Origin: Streptacidiphilus pinicola
Lineage (GTDB): Bacteria > Actinomycetota > Actinomycetes > Streptomycetales > Streptomycetaceae
Assembly (NCBI RefSeq): GCF_003258295.1
Contig: NZ_QKYN01000124.1
Location: 1 to 33,087 of the forward strand
Direction: 5' to 3'
Length of the DNA stretch: 33,087 nucleotides
Part shown: one piece after another, positions 23,754-32,610 of the stretch
How the letters are laid out: each line of letters starts with the position of its first letter
Numbering within the stretch: position 1 is the stretch's first letter
Notes under the pieces: generated by a model
Database searches by the model: none
Told to the model about the DNA's origin: nothing
What the model saw: only the letters and a program-made list of their open reading frames with translations
Program-made: the position numbers and the translations under genes

Positions 23754-24218
23754 TCAGCGAGGTGGCGCCGTACCGTAGGCGTCGACGCAGGCGCGCAGCT
23801 CCTCGGCCATGCGCCAGGCCTGCTTGCGTCCGGCGCCCGGCTGGATCGCGACCACGGCCAGCGTGCCGCCGTCCGCGAGGTCGAGGGTCACCCACGGGTC
23901 GCCCAGGTGCAGGTTGACCGCCAGGATCTGCGGCCACTCCAGGCGGCGCTTGCGCACGAAGTTCACCACCGTCAGCCCGGCGCGGTCGGCCTTGGCCTTC
24001 GGGCGGGCCAGCACCACCAGCACCAGGGCGAAGACGATGCCGCTGCTGCCTATGCCGATCCGGTCGTGCCGCTGCCAGTCCGGCGCGCCGATCGCCGCGA
24101 TCAGGGCGAAGAACGCCACCGAGACAGCCGCGAGCCCGAGCAGCACCACGCGCGTCAGCACCGGCTGCCAGGTGTGCGGCAGGGTGGGCGCGGCGGTGAG
24201 GCTCGGGCTCGCGGTCAT
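23754..24218 (-). CDS. PH-domain membrane protein of unknown function
   Basis: A 154-residue protein with two hydrophobic helices (about 22-45 and 58-72) and a C-terminal half that resembles bacterial PH domains (RAGLTVVNFVRKRRLEWPQI, then a WVTLDLADGGTLAVVAIQ strand region). Such small proteins are widespread next to hisG in streptomycetes. The role is unknown. ATG at 24218 lies 24 bp after the hisG stop, so it is probably transcribed with hisG. Confidence 0.82.
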   Translation of the reverse strand: MTASPSLTAAPTLPHTWQPVLTRVVLLGLAAVSVAFFALIAAIGAPDWQRHDRIGIGSSGIVFALVLVVLARPKAKADRAGLTVVNFVRKRRLEWPQILAVNLHLGDPWVTLDLADGGTLAVVAIQPGAGRKQAWRMAEELRACVDAYGTAPPR

Positions 24219-24242
24219 GGGTGGCCCTCCGGCCGGGCCGCC

Positions 24243-25088
24243 CTACAGGCGGCAGGCGTGGATGTCGGTGACCAGGATCGCGCGCGCGCCGATGCTCCAG
24301 AGGTCGTCCATGATCCGCTGGGCCTCCTTGCGCAGCACCATGGCCCGGACCGCCACCCAGCCCTCGCTGTGCAGCGGGGAGACGGTGGGCGACTCCAGAC
24401 CGGGGGTGAGCGCGACCGCCTCCGCGACGCGCTCGGCACGGATGTCGTAATCCATCATCACGTACCGACGGGCCACCAGGACACCCTGCAGACGCCGCAT
24501 GAACTGGTCCACGCCCGCGTCCTCGCCCGCGCCCAGCGGGCGGATGACGACGGCCTCGGAGCGCAGGATCGGCTCGCCGAAGACCTCCATACCGGCGTTG
24601 CGCAGGCTGGTGCCGGTCTCCACGACGTCGGCGATGACGTCGGCGACGCCGAGCTGCACAGCCGTCTCGACCGCACCGTCCAGCTTGGTGACGGTGGCCT
24701 TCACGCCCGCCTCGGCCAGGTGCTTCTCGACCAGACCGGTGTAGGAGGTGGCGATCCGGCGGCCCTCCAGGTCCTTGACGCCGGTGGCCACCCCGGGCGG
24801 GCCGGCGAACCGGAAGGTCGAGCCGGCGAAGCCGAGCGAGAGGACCTCCTCGGCCTCCGCGCCGGAGTCCAGCAGCAGGTCGCGGCCGGTGAAGCCGATG
24901 TCGAGTCGGCCCGAGCCCACGTAGATCGCGATGTCGCGCGGGCGCAGGTAGAAGAACTCCACCCGGTTCTCGGGGTCGACCAGGACCAGCTCCTTGCTGT
25001 CCTTGCGCTGCCGGTAGCCGGCCTCATGGAGCATGCCCGCCGCCGGTTCGGCGAGTGAGCCCTTGTTCGGGACGGCGATGCGGAGCAT
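24243..25088 (-). CDS. hisG: ATP phosphoribosyltransferase (long form)
   Basis: The first enzyme of histidine synthesis: it joins ATP and PRPP to give phosphoribosyl-ATP. The 281-residue length indicates the long form, with catalytic domains in about 1-205 and a C-terminal ACT-like regulatory domain that binds histidine. Motifs include the start LRIAVPNKGSLAEPA, GRLDIGFTGRDLL, and the PRPP-binding DVVETGTSLRNAG. Because it is the long form, no HisZ is needed. ATG at complement 25086-25088 has AAGGAAAGG about eight bases upstream. It lies 83 bp after hisE, with a strong hairpin between. Confidence 0.97.
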   Translation of the reverse strand: MLRIAVPNKGSLAEPAAGMLHEAGYRQRKDSKELVLVDPENRVEFFYLRPRDIAIYVGSGRLDIGFTGRDLLLDSGAEAEEVLSLGFAGSTFRFAGPPGVATGVKDLEGRRIATSYTGLVEKHLAEAGVKATVTKLDGAVETAVQLGVADVIADVVETGTSLRNAGMEVFGEPILRSEAVVIRPLGAGEDAGVDQFMRRLQGVLVARRYVMMDYDIRAERVAEAVALTPGLESPTVSPLHSEGWVAVRAMVLRKEAQRIMDDLWSIGARAILVTDIHACRL

Positions 25089-25121
25089 GGTCGGTGCCTT
25101 TCCTTGTATGGACATACGAAA

Positions 25122-25151
25122 GCGGGGCACCGAATCGGCTCGGTGCCCCGC
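25122..25151 (-). terminator. Terminator or attenuator hairpin between hisE and hisG
   Basis: A perfect 12-bp stem (25122-25133 with 25140-25151) has a 6-nt loop and is followed in the minus direction by TTTCG. A GTATG/CATAC palindrome (25117-25128 region, just downstream) follows before the hisG ribosome binding site. It would cut or limit read-through from hisE into hisG. Confidence 0.7.
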
Positions 25152-25171
25152 TGCGTGAAAACGTGCGGGGT

Positions 25172-25441
25172 CTACAGATGGGCGTAGACGTCCTCCAGGC
25201 TGAGGCCGCGCGCGACCATCATGACCTGGAGGTGGTACAGCAGCTGGGAGATCTCCTCGGCGGTCCGCTCGTCGGACTCGTGCTCGGCGGCCATCCACAC
25301 CTCGGCCGCCTCCTCGACGACCTTCTTGCCGATGGCGTGCACGCCCAGGCCGACCAGCTCGGCGGTACGGGAACCGGGCTCGCCGGCCGCGGCCTTCCGC
25401 TGCAGCTCGCTGAAGAGCTCTTCGAATGTCTTAAGCGCCAT
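25172..25441 (-). CDS. hisE: Phosphoribosyl-ATP pyrophosphatase
   Basis: An 89-residue all-helical MazG-like enzyme that removes pyrophosphate from phosphoribosyl-ATP, the second step of histidine synthesis. It carries the family motif [14 protein letters not shown] with metal-binding Glu, and [23 protein letters not shown]. The length is standard for stand-alone HisE, so HisI is encoded elsewhere. ATG at 25441. It lies 82 bp downstream of ribH on the same strand and may be read from the rib operon or from a promoter in the gap. Confidence 0.95.
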   Translation of the reverse strand: MALKTFEELFSELQRKAAAGEPGSRTAELVGLGVHAIGKKVVEEAAEVWMAAEHESDERTAEEISQLLYHLQVMMVARGLSLEDVYAHL

Positions 25442-25523
25442 GATGGGCCTACCCTACGTGGTTCCCCGGGAACAGGTCGTGTCGTCCCACCGTACGGACG
25501 GTGGCGTGGACACGAATCCGCCC

Positions 25524-26000
25524 TCAGGCTCCCAGGCCGCGGATCAGCACGGCGGTGCTGAGCGCGGCGGTGGTGGCCTCGTGGCCCTTGTCCTCCTTGG
25601 AGTCCGCCAGGCCCGCACGGTCCAGCGCCTGCTGCTCGTTGTCGCAGGTCAGCAGGCCGAAACCGACCGGGATGCCGGAGTCGACACTCACCTGGGTGAG
25701 TCCCATCGTCGCGGCCTCGCACACGAAGTCGAAGTGGGGCGTACCGCCGCGGATGACGACGCCGAGCGCGACGATCGCGTCGTAGCCGCGCGCCGCGAGC
25801 GCCTTCGCGGCGACCGGCAGCTCGAAACTGCCGGGGACGCGCAGCACCTGGTAGTCGGTCACGCCGAACTCGTCGAGCGCCCGCTCGGCGCCCGCGATCA
25901 GGCCGTCCATCACCACGGTGTGCCACTGCGCCGCGACGACCGCGACCTTCAGGTCCTTCGCGCCCCGCACGTCGAGCTTGGGGGCTCCCTCGCCGCTCAC
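25524..26000 (-). CDS. ribH: 6,7-dimethyl-8-ribityllumazine synthase
   Basis: A 158-residue protein that condenses 3,4-dihydroxy-2-butanone 4-phosphate with the ribitylamino-uracil to make the lumazine precursor of riboflavin. Motifs are [27 protein letters not shown] with the catalytic His, and [14 protein letters not shown] followed by KGHEA. The length fits the icosahedral or pentameric enzyme. The start is GTG at complement 25998-26000 with GAGGACGGAAG upstream. It is the last rib gene, 52 bp after ribBA. Confidence 0.97.
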   Translation of the reverse strand: MSGEGAPKLDVRGAKDLKVAVVAAQWHTVVMDGLIAGAERALDEFGVTDYQVLRVPGSFELPVAAKALAARGYDAIVALGVVIRGGTPHFDFVCEAATMGLTQVSVDSGIPVGFGLLTCDNEQQALDRAGLADSKEDKGHEATTAALSTAVLIRGLGA

Positions 26001-26052
26001 TTGCTTCCGTCCTCTCGTTGGACTGGTCTGATCAGAAAAGGTGTTGGCAGGA

Positions 26053-27354
26053 TCAGGCGGTGTGCGCCGGGCTGAGCTCGTCGAGCCAGGGCAGGTCGTG
26101 GCCCATCCGGTCGCGCTTGGTCAGCAGGTACCGCAGGTTGTGCTCGCCGACGCCGACCCGGACCGACTCGCGGCCGTGCACCCGCAGGCCGTGGTCGGTC
26201 AGCGCCACGTGCTTGTCGGGGTTGTTGCTGAGCAGCCGCACCGAGCGGACGCCCAGGTCCTCCAGGATCAGCGCGGCCGCGCGGTAGTCGCGGGCGTCCG
26301 CGGGCAGGCCCAGCTCCAGGTTGGCGTCGACGGTGTCCCGGCCGCCCTCCTGCAGCTCGTAGGCGCGCAGCTTGCGGACCAGGCCGATGCCGCGGCCCTC
26401 GTGGCCGCGCAGGTAGAGCACGATGCCGCGGCCCTCGCCGGCGATCTTCTCGAGCGAGGCGGCCAGCTGCGGGCCGCAGTCGCAGCGCAGCGAGCCGAAG
26501 ACGTCGCCGGTCAGGCACTCGGAGTGGACCCGGACCAGCACCTCCTCGCCGTCGGGCAGCGTGCCGTCGGCGTTCAGGCCGCCCGCGACGAGCGCGATGT
26601 GCTCGATGCCGTCGGGCTCGCTCCGGTAGCCGACCGCGGTGAAGGAGCCGTGCTCGGTGGGCAGCGCGGTGGTCGCGGCGCGGGTCACCGTGGCCTCGGT
26701 ACGGCGGCGGTAGGCGATCAGGTCCTCGATGGAGACCAGGGCCAGGCCGTGCCGACGGGCGAAGACGACGAGCTCGGGCAGGCGGGCCATGGTGCCGTCG
26801 TCGTTGGCGATCTCGCAGATCGCCGCGGCGGGCCGCAGCCCCGCCAGCCGGCACAGGTCCGGGCCGGCCTCGGTGTGGCCCTCGCGCTCCAGCACGCCGC
26901 CCGGCCGGGCGCGCAGCGGGAAGACGTGGCCGGGGCGGACGAAGTCGCCGCCGGCGCTGGCCGGGTCGGCCAGCAGCTTGATGGTCAGCGCGCGGTCGGC
27001 GGCGGAGATGCCGGTGGTGACGCCCTCCTTGGCATCCACCGAGACGGTGAACGCGGTGCGCATCGACTCGGTGTTCTGCGCGACCATCTGGCCCAGCTCC
27101 AGCCGGTCCAGGTCCTCGCCGATCATCGGCACGCAGATCAGGCCGCGGCACTCGCGCATCGCGAAGGCGACCAGCTCGGGCGTGGCCAGCTCCGCGGCGA
27201 AGACCAGGTCGCCCTCGTTCTCGCGGTTCTCGTCGTCGACGACGACGATCGGGCGGCCGGCGGCGATCTCGGAGATCGCGAACTCGATGCTGTCCAGGGT
27301 GAGGTCCTCGTAGACCTCACCGTGCTGGAGGGCCAGATCCTCTATGGCGTTCAT
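26053..27354 (-). CDS. ribBA: Bifunctional DHBP synthase / GTP cyclohydrolase II
   Basis: A 433-residue fusion protein that supplies both starting branches of riboflavin synthesis. Residues about 15-215 are the dihydroxybutanone-phosphate synthase domain with [11 protein letters not shown] (40-50) and GHTEA (159-163). Residues about 225-425 are GTP cyclohydrolase II, with zinc ligands Cys280, Cys291 and Cys293 in [20 protein letters not shown] and the [10 protein letters not shown] loop. The order is RibB then RibA. ATG at complement 27352-27354 overlaps the ribM stop by 4 bp. Confidence 0.97.
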   Translation of the reverse strand: MNAIEDLALQHGEVYEDLTLDSIEFAISEIAAGRPIVVVDDENRENEGDLVFAAELATPELVAFAMRECRGLICVPMIGEDLDRLELGQMVAQNTESMRTAFTVSVDAKEGVTTGISAADRALTIKLLADPASAGGDFVRPGHVFPLRARPGGVLEREGHTEAGPDLCRLAGLRPAAAICEIANDDGTMARLPELVVFARRHGLALVSIEDLIAYRRRTEATVTRAATTALPTEHGSFTAVGYRSEPDGIEHIALVAGGLNADGTLPDGEEVLVRVHSECLTGDVFGSLRCDCGPQLAASLEKIAGEGRGIVLYLRGHEGRGIGLVRKLRAYELQEGGRDTVDANLELGLPADARDYRAAALILEDLGVRSVRLLSNNPDKHVALTDHGLRVHGRESVRVGVGEHNLRYLLTKRDRMGHDLPWLDELSPAHTA

Positions 27355-28022
27355 GCGACGGCTCCTTCCGCGAGCGCGGGCTGCTCGGACTGCTCGGCCT
27401 GCTCGGCCATGCGGCTGCGCAGCCACCAGGAGCGCAGACCCAGGATCACCAGGACGAAGTAGATGCTGTAGACGTAGCCGGAGAAGGCGTAGCCGTTGGT
27501 GAAGTTGAGGGGCACGCCGACCAGGTCGACGGCCAGCCAGGCGAACCAGAACTCCACCCAGCCGCGGGCCTGCGCGTACATCGCGGCCAGCGTGCCGGTG
27601 AAGATGTAGGCATCGGCCCACGGGCTCCAGGACATCCACGGGTAGGCCTGGAAGAGCTCCGCCAGGGCGACGGTGAGCCCGGCCGTGGCCGCGACCAGCA
27701 CGCCGCGCTCGGTCCAGGTGGCGAAGCGCACCGTGACGTCGCCGGCCTTGGCACGGCCGCGCTGCCACTGGTACCAGCCCCAGACCGAGACGGCTATGAC
27801 GATCAGCTGCTTGCCGGCGCTGCCGCTGAGGTGACCGGCGGCGAACGCCGCGAAGAGCACGACCCCGGACAGCAGCTGCACCGGCCAGGTGAGCATCGAA
27901 CGCCGCCAGCCCAGCGCGAGCGCGCCGAGACCGAGCAGGTTGCCCACCATGTCGGACCACTTGATCTGCTGTCCGAACAGGCTGAACGCCGTGCTGTTGA
28001 GGTCGTTGACCAGACTGCTCAT
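27351..28022 (-). CDS. ribM: Riboflavin transporter, PnuC/RibM family
   Basis: A 223-residue membrane protein with about seven hydrophobic helices. The PnuC-type aromatic motif reads WGWYQW (about residue 81-86), and [18 protein letters not shown] marks the C-terminal transport half. Its place inside a riboflavin operon behind an FMN riboswitch assigns riboflavin rather than nicotinamide riboside as substrate, as known for RibM of Corynebacterium and Streptomyces. ATG at 28022 is 6 bp after the ribE stop; the end overlaps ribBA by 4 bp. The last 20 residues are a hydrophilic Glu/Gln/Ala-rich tail. Confidence 0.92.
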   Translation of the reverse strand: MSSLVNDLNSTAFSLFGQQIKWSDMVGNLLGLGALALGWRRSMLTWPVQLLSGVVLFAAFAAGHLSGSAGKQLIVIAVSVWGWYQWQRGRAKAGDVTVRFATWTERGVLVAATAGLTVALAELFQAYPWMSWSPWADAYIFTGTLAAMYAQARGWVEFWFAWLAVDLVGVPLNFTNGYAFSGYVYSIYFVLVILGLRSWWLRSRMAEQAEQSEQPALAEGAVA

Positions 28023-28028
28023 GGTCCG

Positions 28029-28697
28029 TCAGGCTCCCGTCTGCTGCACGCTGTCGAACGCGGGGAGCGCACGGTCGCCGAGCAGCCGCTCGACGTACTT
28101 CGCCAGCACGTCGACCTCCAGGTTCACCGGGTCCCCGCTCTGCTTCAGGCCGAGGGTGGTGTGCGCGAGGGTGGCCGGGATCAGGCTCACGGTGAACGAG
28201 TCCACGGCCGCCTCCACCACGGTCAGGCTGACGCCGTCGACGGTGATCGAGCCCTTCTCGACGAGGTACCGCGACAGCTGCGCCGGCAGACTGAAACGCA
28301 GGACCTCCCACTGCGGATTCCCGTCCGCGCCGGCCTCGCCGGGGGTGCGGGAGAGCAGTGCGCCGGTGCCGTCGACGTGGCCCTGCACCAGGTGGCCGCC
28401 GAGACGGGCGCCGAGCGCCATGGCACGTTCGAGGTTGACCTTCGAGCCGACGCCGATGGCGCCGAGGCTGGACCGCTCCAGCGTCTCGCGCATCACGTCC
28501 GCACTGAACTCGCCCGGGTGGGCGGCCAGTTCCGCGTCGGTGTCGAGGACGGTGAGACAGACGCCGTTCACCGCGATGGACTGGCCCTCACGGGCGTCGG
28601 CGGTGGTGAGCGGGCCGCGCAGGCGGACACGGGCGGAGTCGCCCAAGTCCTCGATCGAGAGGACCTCGCCAAGCTCTTCGATGATTCCCGTGAACAT
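28029..28697 (-). CDS. ribE: Riboflavin synthase alpha chain
   Basis: A 222-residue protein with the two lumazine-binding repeats: the first starts [12 protein letters not shown] and contains NGVCLTV; the second contains [12 protein letters not shown] and [10 protein letters not shown]. It dismutates two lumazine molecules to riboflavin. The start MFTGIIEE is diagnostic and ATG at complement 28695-28697 has GGAGAG about five bases upstream. First gene of the rib operon, behind an FMN riboswitch and a leader of about 190 nt. Sometimes named ribC in other bacteria. Confidence 0.97.
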   Translation of the reverse strand: MFTGIIEELGEVLSIEDLGDSARVRLRGPLTTADAREGQSIAVNGVCLTVLDTDAELAAHPGEFSADVMRETLERSSLGAIGVGSKVNLERAMALGARLGGHLVQGHVDGTGALLSRTPGEAGADGNPQWEVLRFSLPAQLSRYLVEKGSITVDGVSLTVVEAAVDSFTVSLIPATLAHTTLGLKQSGDPVNLEVDVLAKYVERLLGDRALPAFDSVQQTGA

Positions 28698-28891
28698 TCA
28701 GCTCTCCGTGACCTCGCGCCTACTGCGCGGTCTCCGGGGCTGTAGCGGGAGCTGACAACGGACGACTGCCACGGGATACGGAGACGACGCTGCGCGCGGT
28801 CCGGGGACCCCCGACTCGATCGGGGGGCCGCTCCGGAAAGCTCACCCGGGGAGGGTGCGCACGAGGCGACGACGCCGCAGCCCTGTCCGCC
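28698..28891 (-). promoter_or_regulatory. Leader between FMN aptamer and ribE (expression platform)
   Basis: A hairpin with a 7-bp perfect core (28808-28814 with 28820-28826), extendable by further pairs across one mismatch, lies in the middle. It is not followed by a T-tract, so regulation may act by Rho or by masking the ribosome binding site. No coding region is seen. Confidence 0.5.
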
Positions 28892-29018
28892 GCGCACTGC
28901 CTCCCATCCGGACTTTAACCGTCGGTCCAGGAATTTCACCTGGTCAACCGGCCGCTGGAAGCGGTCGGGTCGCGGACTGTAACCGCCGGTTCGGACTTTC
29001 ACCGACCCCGGAGTGCGC
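28892..29018 (-). promoter_or_regulatory. FMN riboswitch (RFN element)
   Basis: This 127-nt aptamer is closed by a perfect 7-bp P1 helix (28892-28898 with 29012-29018). Read on the minus strand it shows the conserved RFN blocks GGGGTCGGTGAAAGTCC, a GGCGGTTACAGTCC segment, GACCAGGTGAAATTCCTGG and a GACGGTTAAAGTCCGGATGGGAG end. It binds FMN and lowers expression of the downstream ribE-ribM-ribBA-ribH operon. Confidence 0.95.
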
Positions 29019-29095
29019 AAACGTCGTACTGCTGCTGTCAGTGTGCCACGGACCTCGGCAGGGTTCGCAAGAGCTGACGGGCCGCGAGGCGTGTG

Positions 29096-29108
29096 GGGTG
29101 AATCACCC
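29096..29108. promoter_or_regulatory. Perfect 13-bp palindrome upstream of the rib leader
   Basis: GGGTGAATCACCC is symmetric around its central A. It lies between the response regulator stop and the FMN aptamer, where the rib promoter should be. It could be a protein-binding site or a short terminator stem; nothing decides between them. Confidence 0.35.
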
Positions 29109-29158
29109 GCCGTGAGCGGAATACTGTGCTGTCCACCGATCCCACACCCGGCGAGCGG

Positions 29159-29839
29159 TCAGCCGGAATGCGCGCTGGGGCGCACCAGACCGCTCTCGTA
29201 GGCGAGCACCACGAGCTGCGCCCGGTCGCGCGCACCGAGCTTGATGAGGGCTCGGCTGACGTGCGTCTTGACCGTCAGCGGGCTGACGGCGAGCTGCTCG
29301 CCGATCTCGTCGTTGGACGCGCCGGTGGCGACCATGGCGACGATCTCGCGCTCCCGGTCGGTCAGCACGGCGAGGCTCGGCGGGGCGGCGGTCGGGCCGC
29401 CGCGCTCGGGCTGCGAGAGGTAGCGGGCGATGAGCTCCTTGGTGGCGGCGGGCGTCAGCAGCGCCTCGCCGCGGGCGACGACGCGGATCGCGTCGAGCAG
29501 CGCGTCGGGCTCCGCCCCCTTGCCGAGGAAGCCCGAGGCGCCGGCCCGCAGCGACTGGAAGACGTAGTCGTCGGTCTCGAAGGTGGTCAGCACCAGGACC
29601 CGGACGCCCGCCAGGTCCTCGTCGGCGGTGATCCGCGTGGTGGCCTCGAGGCCGTCCAGCTCCGGCATCCGGATGTCCATCAGCACGACGTCGGCCCGCG
29701 CCTCCTTGGCCAGCCGGACGGCCTCCAGCCCGGTCGCGGCCTCCCCCACCACGGCGAGGTCGGGAGCGGAGTCGACGAGCACCTTGAGCCCGGCCCGTAC
29801 CAGCACCTGGTCGTCCGCGAGCAGCACCCGGATGGTCAT
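29159..29839 (-). CDS. NarL/FixJ-type response regulator
   Basis: A 226-residue response regulator. The receiver domain (about 1-120) has the acidic pair ADD at 8-10, the phosphorylation site Asp55 in VVLMDIRMPE, and the conserved Thr and Lys (VLTTFE, GKGAEP; the latter is a small variant around the Lys). A LuxR-type helix-turn-helix (LTDREREIVAMVATGASNDEI, then TVKTHVSRALIKLGA) fills about 155-220. ATG at complement 29837-29839 overlaps the stop of the sensor kinase by 4 bp, so they form one unit. Target genes are not evident. Confidence 0.95.
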   Translation of the reverse strand: MTIRVLLADDQVLVRAGLKVLVDSAPDLAVVGEAATGLEAVRLAKEARADVVLMDIRMPELDGLEATTRITADEDLAGVRVLVLTTFETDDYVFQSLRAGASGFLGKGAEPDALLDAIRVVARGEALLTPAATKELIARYLSQPERGGPTAAPPSLAVLTDREREIVAMVATGASNDEIGEQLAVSPLTVKTHVSRALIKLGARDRAQLVVLAYESGLVRPSAHSG

Positions 29840-31245
29840 ACGTCTCCTGTTCCTCGGGCGGACGCCCGCGCGACCTGCGCGGAGTCGGCGGTGGAAACCC
29901 CGTCCGGGGCGGACGGGTCACCAGCGGTGTCGTGGACCGGCCGGAAGGGGCCGAGGAGGTTCGGGAGGTTCATCCGCGGCAGGCCGGGCCCGCGCGAGGC
30001 GTCGGCGGCCGTCGGCGAGGCGGCGCTGCGGCCGGCGCCGCCCAGTGGGAGGTCGAGGGTGACGCGGAAGCCGCCGTCGGGGCGGGGGCCGGCGGCGAAG
30101 GTGCCGCCGACGGACGCGGCGCGTTCGCGCATGCCGATCAGGCCGAAGCCGCTCGTACCGCCGGACGCGGAGGCGCCGCCCTTGGCGGGCGGCTTCGGGC
30201 CCGGGCCGTCGTCGTCGACCTCGATGTGCAGCACGCCCGGCCGGTACTCCAGCCGGACCGACGCCGCCGACGCCCCGGCGTGCTTGCGGACGTTGGTCAG
30301 CGACTCCTGGACCACCCGGTAGGCGGTCAGGTCCACCGCGGCCGGGATCGGGACCGGCGCACCCTCCGTGCGGCACTCCACCCGCAGCCCGGAGCGCTCG
30401 AAGGAGTCCACCAGCTGGGCGAGCTGGGCGAGCCCCGGCGCGGGATCGCGGGGGCTCGCGGCCTCCTCGCCCTCCCCGGTCTGCCGCAGCACGGCGACGG
30501 TGGCGCCGAGCTCGCTCAGCGCGGCCCGGCCCGCCTCGCGGACCTGCGCCAGCGCCGCGCGGGCGGTGTCCGGCTGGCTGTCCAGCACCGTGGAGGCCAC
30601 CCCGGCCTGGATGTTGATCAGCGCGATGTGGTGGCCCACGATGTCGTGCAGCTCGCGGGCGATCCGCAGCCGCTCCTCGGCGACGCGACGACGCGCCTCC
30701 TCCTCGCGGGTGTGCTCGGCGCGCAAGGCACGCTCCTCTATCGCGGCCACGAAGGCGCGGCGGCTGCGCACGGACTCGCCGACGGCCACCGTCATCGCCG
30801 TCCAGGCGAACGCGATGCCGTTGACGCCCTCGTCCCACTTCTCGGGCGACAGCGCCATGCTGGCTATGCCGACGGACAGCACCGCGACCCCGCCGATGGC
30901 GAGCGCGAGCCGCCGCTCGACCACGGAGGAGACGGTGTAGATCGCGAGCCCGGACCCGGCCAGGATCGGCCCGCGCACGGGCCCGACGAACATGTAGCCG
31001 ACCGTCGCCGCGACGGTGCAGGCCAGCACCAGCACCGGGTAGCGCCGGCGCAGCGCCAACGGGGCGTAGACGCAGAGCCCGGCGACGAGCAGCACCTCGT
31101 CGGGGTCGAAGTTGGACCACTGCGTGCTGGGCCGGCCCCCGGTGGGCCACAGGATGGTGACCAGGTACAGCACAGCTGCGAGCAGCGCGTCCGCCCAGTA
31201 GGGGTGCGCGCGCACGAACAACCGGAGTCGGCGCAGCAGGTCCAT
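29836..31245 (-). CDS. Sensor histidine kinase, HisKA_3 type
   Basis: A 469-residue kinase. About five hydrophobic segments occupy residues 18-155; the HisKA_3 dimerisation domain has the phospho-accepting His200 in ARELHDIVGHH. The ATPase domain (about 300-395) shows the N-box region VVQESLTNVRKHA and G-boxes DDDGPGP and GFGLIGMRERA. The last 70 residues, after the ATPase end, form a Pro/Ala/Ser-rich tail with no known domain, which is longer than usual. Signal unknown; short loops suggest sensing in or near the membrane. ATG at complement 31243-31245. Divergent from the PI-PLC gene. Confidence 0.94.
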   Translation of the reverse strand: MDLLRRLRLFVRAHPYWADALLAAVLYLVTILWPTGGRPSTQWSNFDPDEVLLVAGLCVYAPLALRRRYPVLVLACTVAATVGYMFVGPVRGPILAGSGLAIYTVSSVVERRLALAIGGVAVLSVGIASMALSPEKWDEGVNGIAFAWTAMTVAVGESVRSRRAFVAAIEERALRAEHTREEEARRRVAEERLRIARELHDIVGHHIALINIQAGVASTVLDSQPDTARAALAQVREAGRAALSELGATVAVLRQTGEGEEAASPRDPAPGLAQLAQLVDSFERSGLRVECRTEGAPVPIPAAVDLTAYRVVQESLTNVRKHAGASAASVRLEYRPGVLHIEVDDDGPGPKPPAKGGASASGGTSGFGLIGMRERAASVGGTFAAGPRPDGGFRVTLDLPLGGAGRSAASPTAADASRGPGLPRMNLPNLLGPFRPVHDTAGDPSAPDGVSTADSAQVARASARGTGDV

Positions 31246-31369
31246 GCCCCCAACGGTAGAGGTTCGGTACGTCAGAGCGGCATTCTTGTCGTGGTCTTCT
31301 CAAGTTCACGCGGGGTCCCTACCATCCGGTAACCGGGGCGACGAACCCGACTGAAGGGGAGGGCACGGG

Positions 31370-32467
31370 ATGCGACAGCAGATCGGCACGACAGGACGGG
31401 GGCTCGCGGTGGCGGCCGCGGTGGCCCTGATGGCGGGGATGGCGCTCACCGCCGGGGCGGGGACGGCGTCCGCGCAGCCCAGCAGCTCCTCGCCCGCCTT
31501 CGACAGCCTCACCTCCGCGTCCCACCCGGACTGGATGAGCGGCCTGCCGGACGGCGTCGGCCTCGGCGCCCTGTCCGTCCCCGGCACCCACGACACCCTG
31601 GCCATCCACGGCGGGCTCGCGCCCTGGGCCTACGAGGCCCAGGAGGACCACGGCGACGGCGCCGCGACGCTGGACGCCCAGCTGAACGCGGGGATCCGCG
31701 CGATCGACATCCGGGTGCGGGTGGTGAACAACGGCACCGCCTTCGCGATCCACCACACCGACGTCTACCAGAACGCCAACTTCGACGACGTGCTCACCCA
31801 CGCCCAGGCCTTCCTCGCCGCCCACCCGGGCGAGACGATCCTGATGAACCTGCACGGCGAGTGCGACGCGGACACCGCCGAGGGCGGCAGCGGCACCGCC
31901 TCCATCGGCCACTGCGCCGACGACCCGGCGTCCACCACCACCGCGGACCGGATCCGGGTCTTCCAGAGCTACCTGGCCCGCTATCCGGGCCTCTTCTACG
32001 CCCCGACCGTCACCGGCACCTCGACCGCCGCCATGCCGTCCCTCGGGCAGGTCCGCGGGCACATCGTGCTGACCGCCTTCAGCGGCCCGGTCGGCGAGAT
32101 CTACCCCGGCTACGGGCTGACCCAGCTCACCCAGGGCAACTGGGGCTCGTACGTGGAGAACGACTGGACCCAGTGCACCACCTCGACCAAGTGGTCCGAG
32201 GCCCGCGGCAACATCGCCGCGGCATCGGCGGACACCAGCGGGGCGATGTTCACCACCTACCTGTCCGCCAACTGCTCGCCCTTCGGCGCCGGGCCGGCGG
32301 ACGTCGCCGGCGGCACCTGGTTCACCACCGGCGTCAACCAGCTGGCGCTGAACGACCTCACCGGCAGCGGCGGCTCCCAGCTGTCGCACACCGGCGTGGT
32401 GCTGATGGACTACCCCGGCTACGCGCTCATCGGCGCGCTGCTGAGCCGGGACGGCATCGGCGGCTGA
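31370..32467 (+). CDS. Secreted phosphatidylinositol-specific phospholipase C domain protein
   Basis: A 365-residue protein with a signal peptide: a basic start with RGLAVAAAVALMAGMALTAG and a likely cut after ASA near residue 35. The bacterial PI-PLC X-domain follows: LSVPGTHDT with His74, AIDIRVRV with Arg115, and the second catalytic His in FAIHH (about 128). This pattern fits metal-independent bacterial PI-PLC, which cleaves phosphatidylinositol or GPI to a cyclic phosphate. Three or four Cys in the mature part could form disulfides. ATG at 31370 has AGGGGAGG eight bases upstream. Whether the real substrate is phosphatidylinositol is unproven. Confidence 0.9.
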   Translation: MRQQIGTTGRGLAVAAAVALMAGMALTAGAGTASAQPSSSSPAFDSLTSASHPDWMSGLPDGVGLGALSVPGTHDTLAIHGGLAPWAYEAQEDHGDGAATLDAQLNAGIRAIDIRVRVVNNGTAFAIHHTDVYQNANFDDVLTHAQAFLAAHPGETILMNLHGECDADTAEGGSGTASIGHCADDPASTTTADRIRVFQSYLARYPGLFYAPTVTGTSTAAMPSLGQVRGHIVLTAFSGPVGEIYPGYGLTQLTQGNWGSYVENDWTQCTTSTKWSEARGNIAAASADTSGAMFTTYLSANCSPFGAGPADVAGGTWFTTGVNQLALNDLTGSGGSQLSHTGVVLMDYPGYALIGALLSRDGIGG

Positions 32468-32610
32468 CCCGCGGCCGGCGCGGCAGGCGCCAAAGGTGCG
32501 TCAGATCACGGGCCCTGAGCGTTTGGAGTGCGTCAAGACCGATCCCGCGGGCGCGCTCGGTGCGGTGGAATGACGACCCGGTCCACCGATCAGAGGAGCA
32601 GGTGCCTGTC

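Noticed and set aside
22269-25058. 929-codon open frame on the plus strand
   Set aside because: Antisense to corC-type genes, the PH-domain gene and hisG; composition is that of a shadow frame.
32468-32610. DevR/DosR-type box upstream of the universal stress protein gene
   Set aside because: No stretch fits the palindromic consensus well enough.
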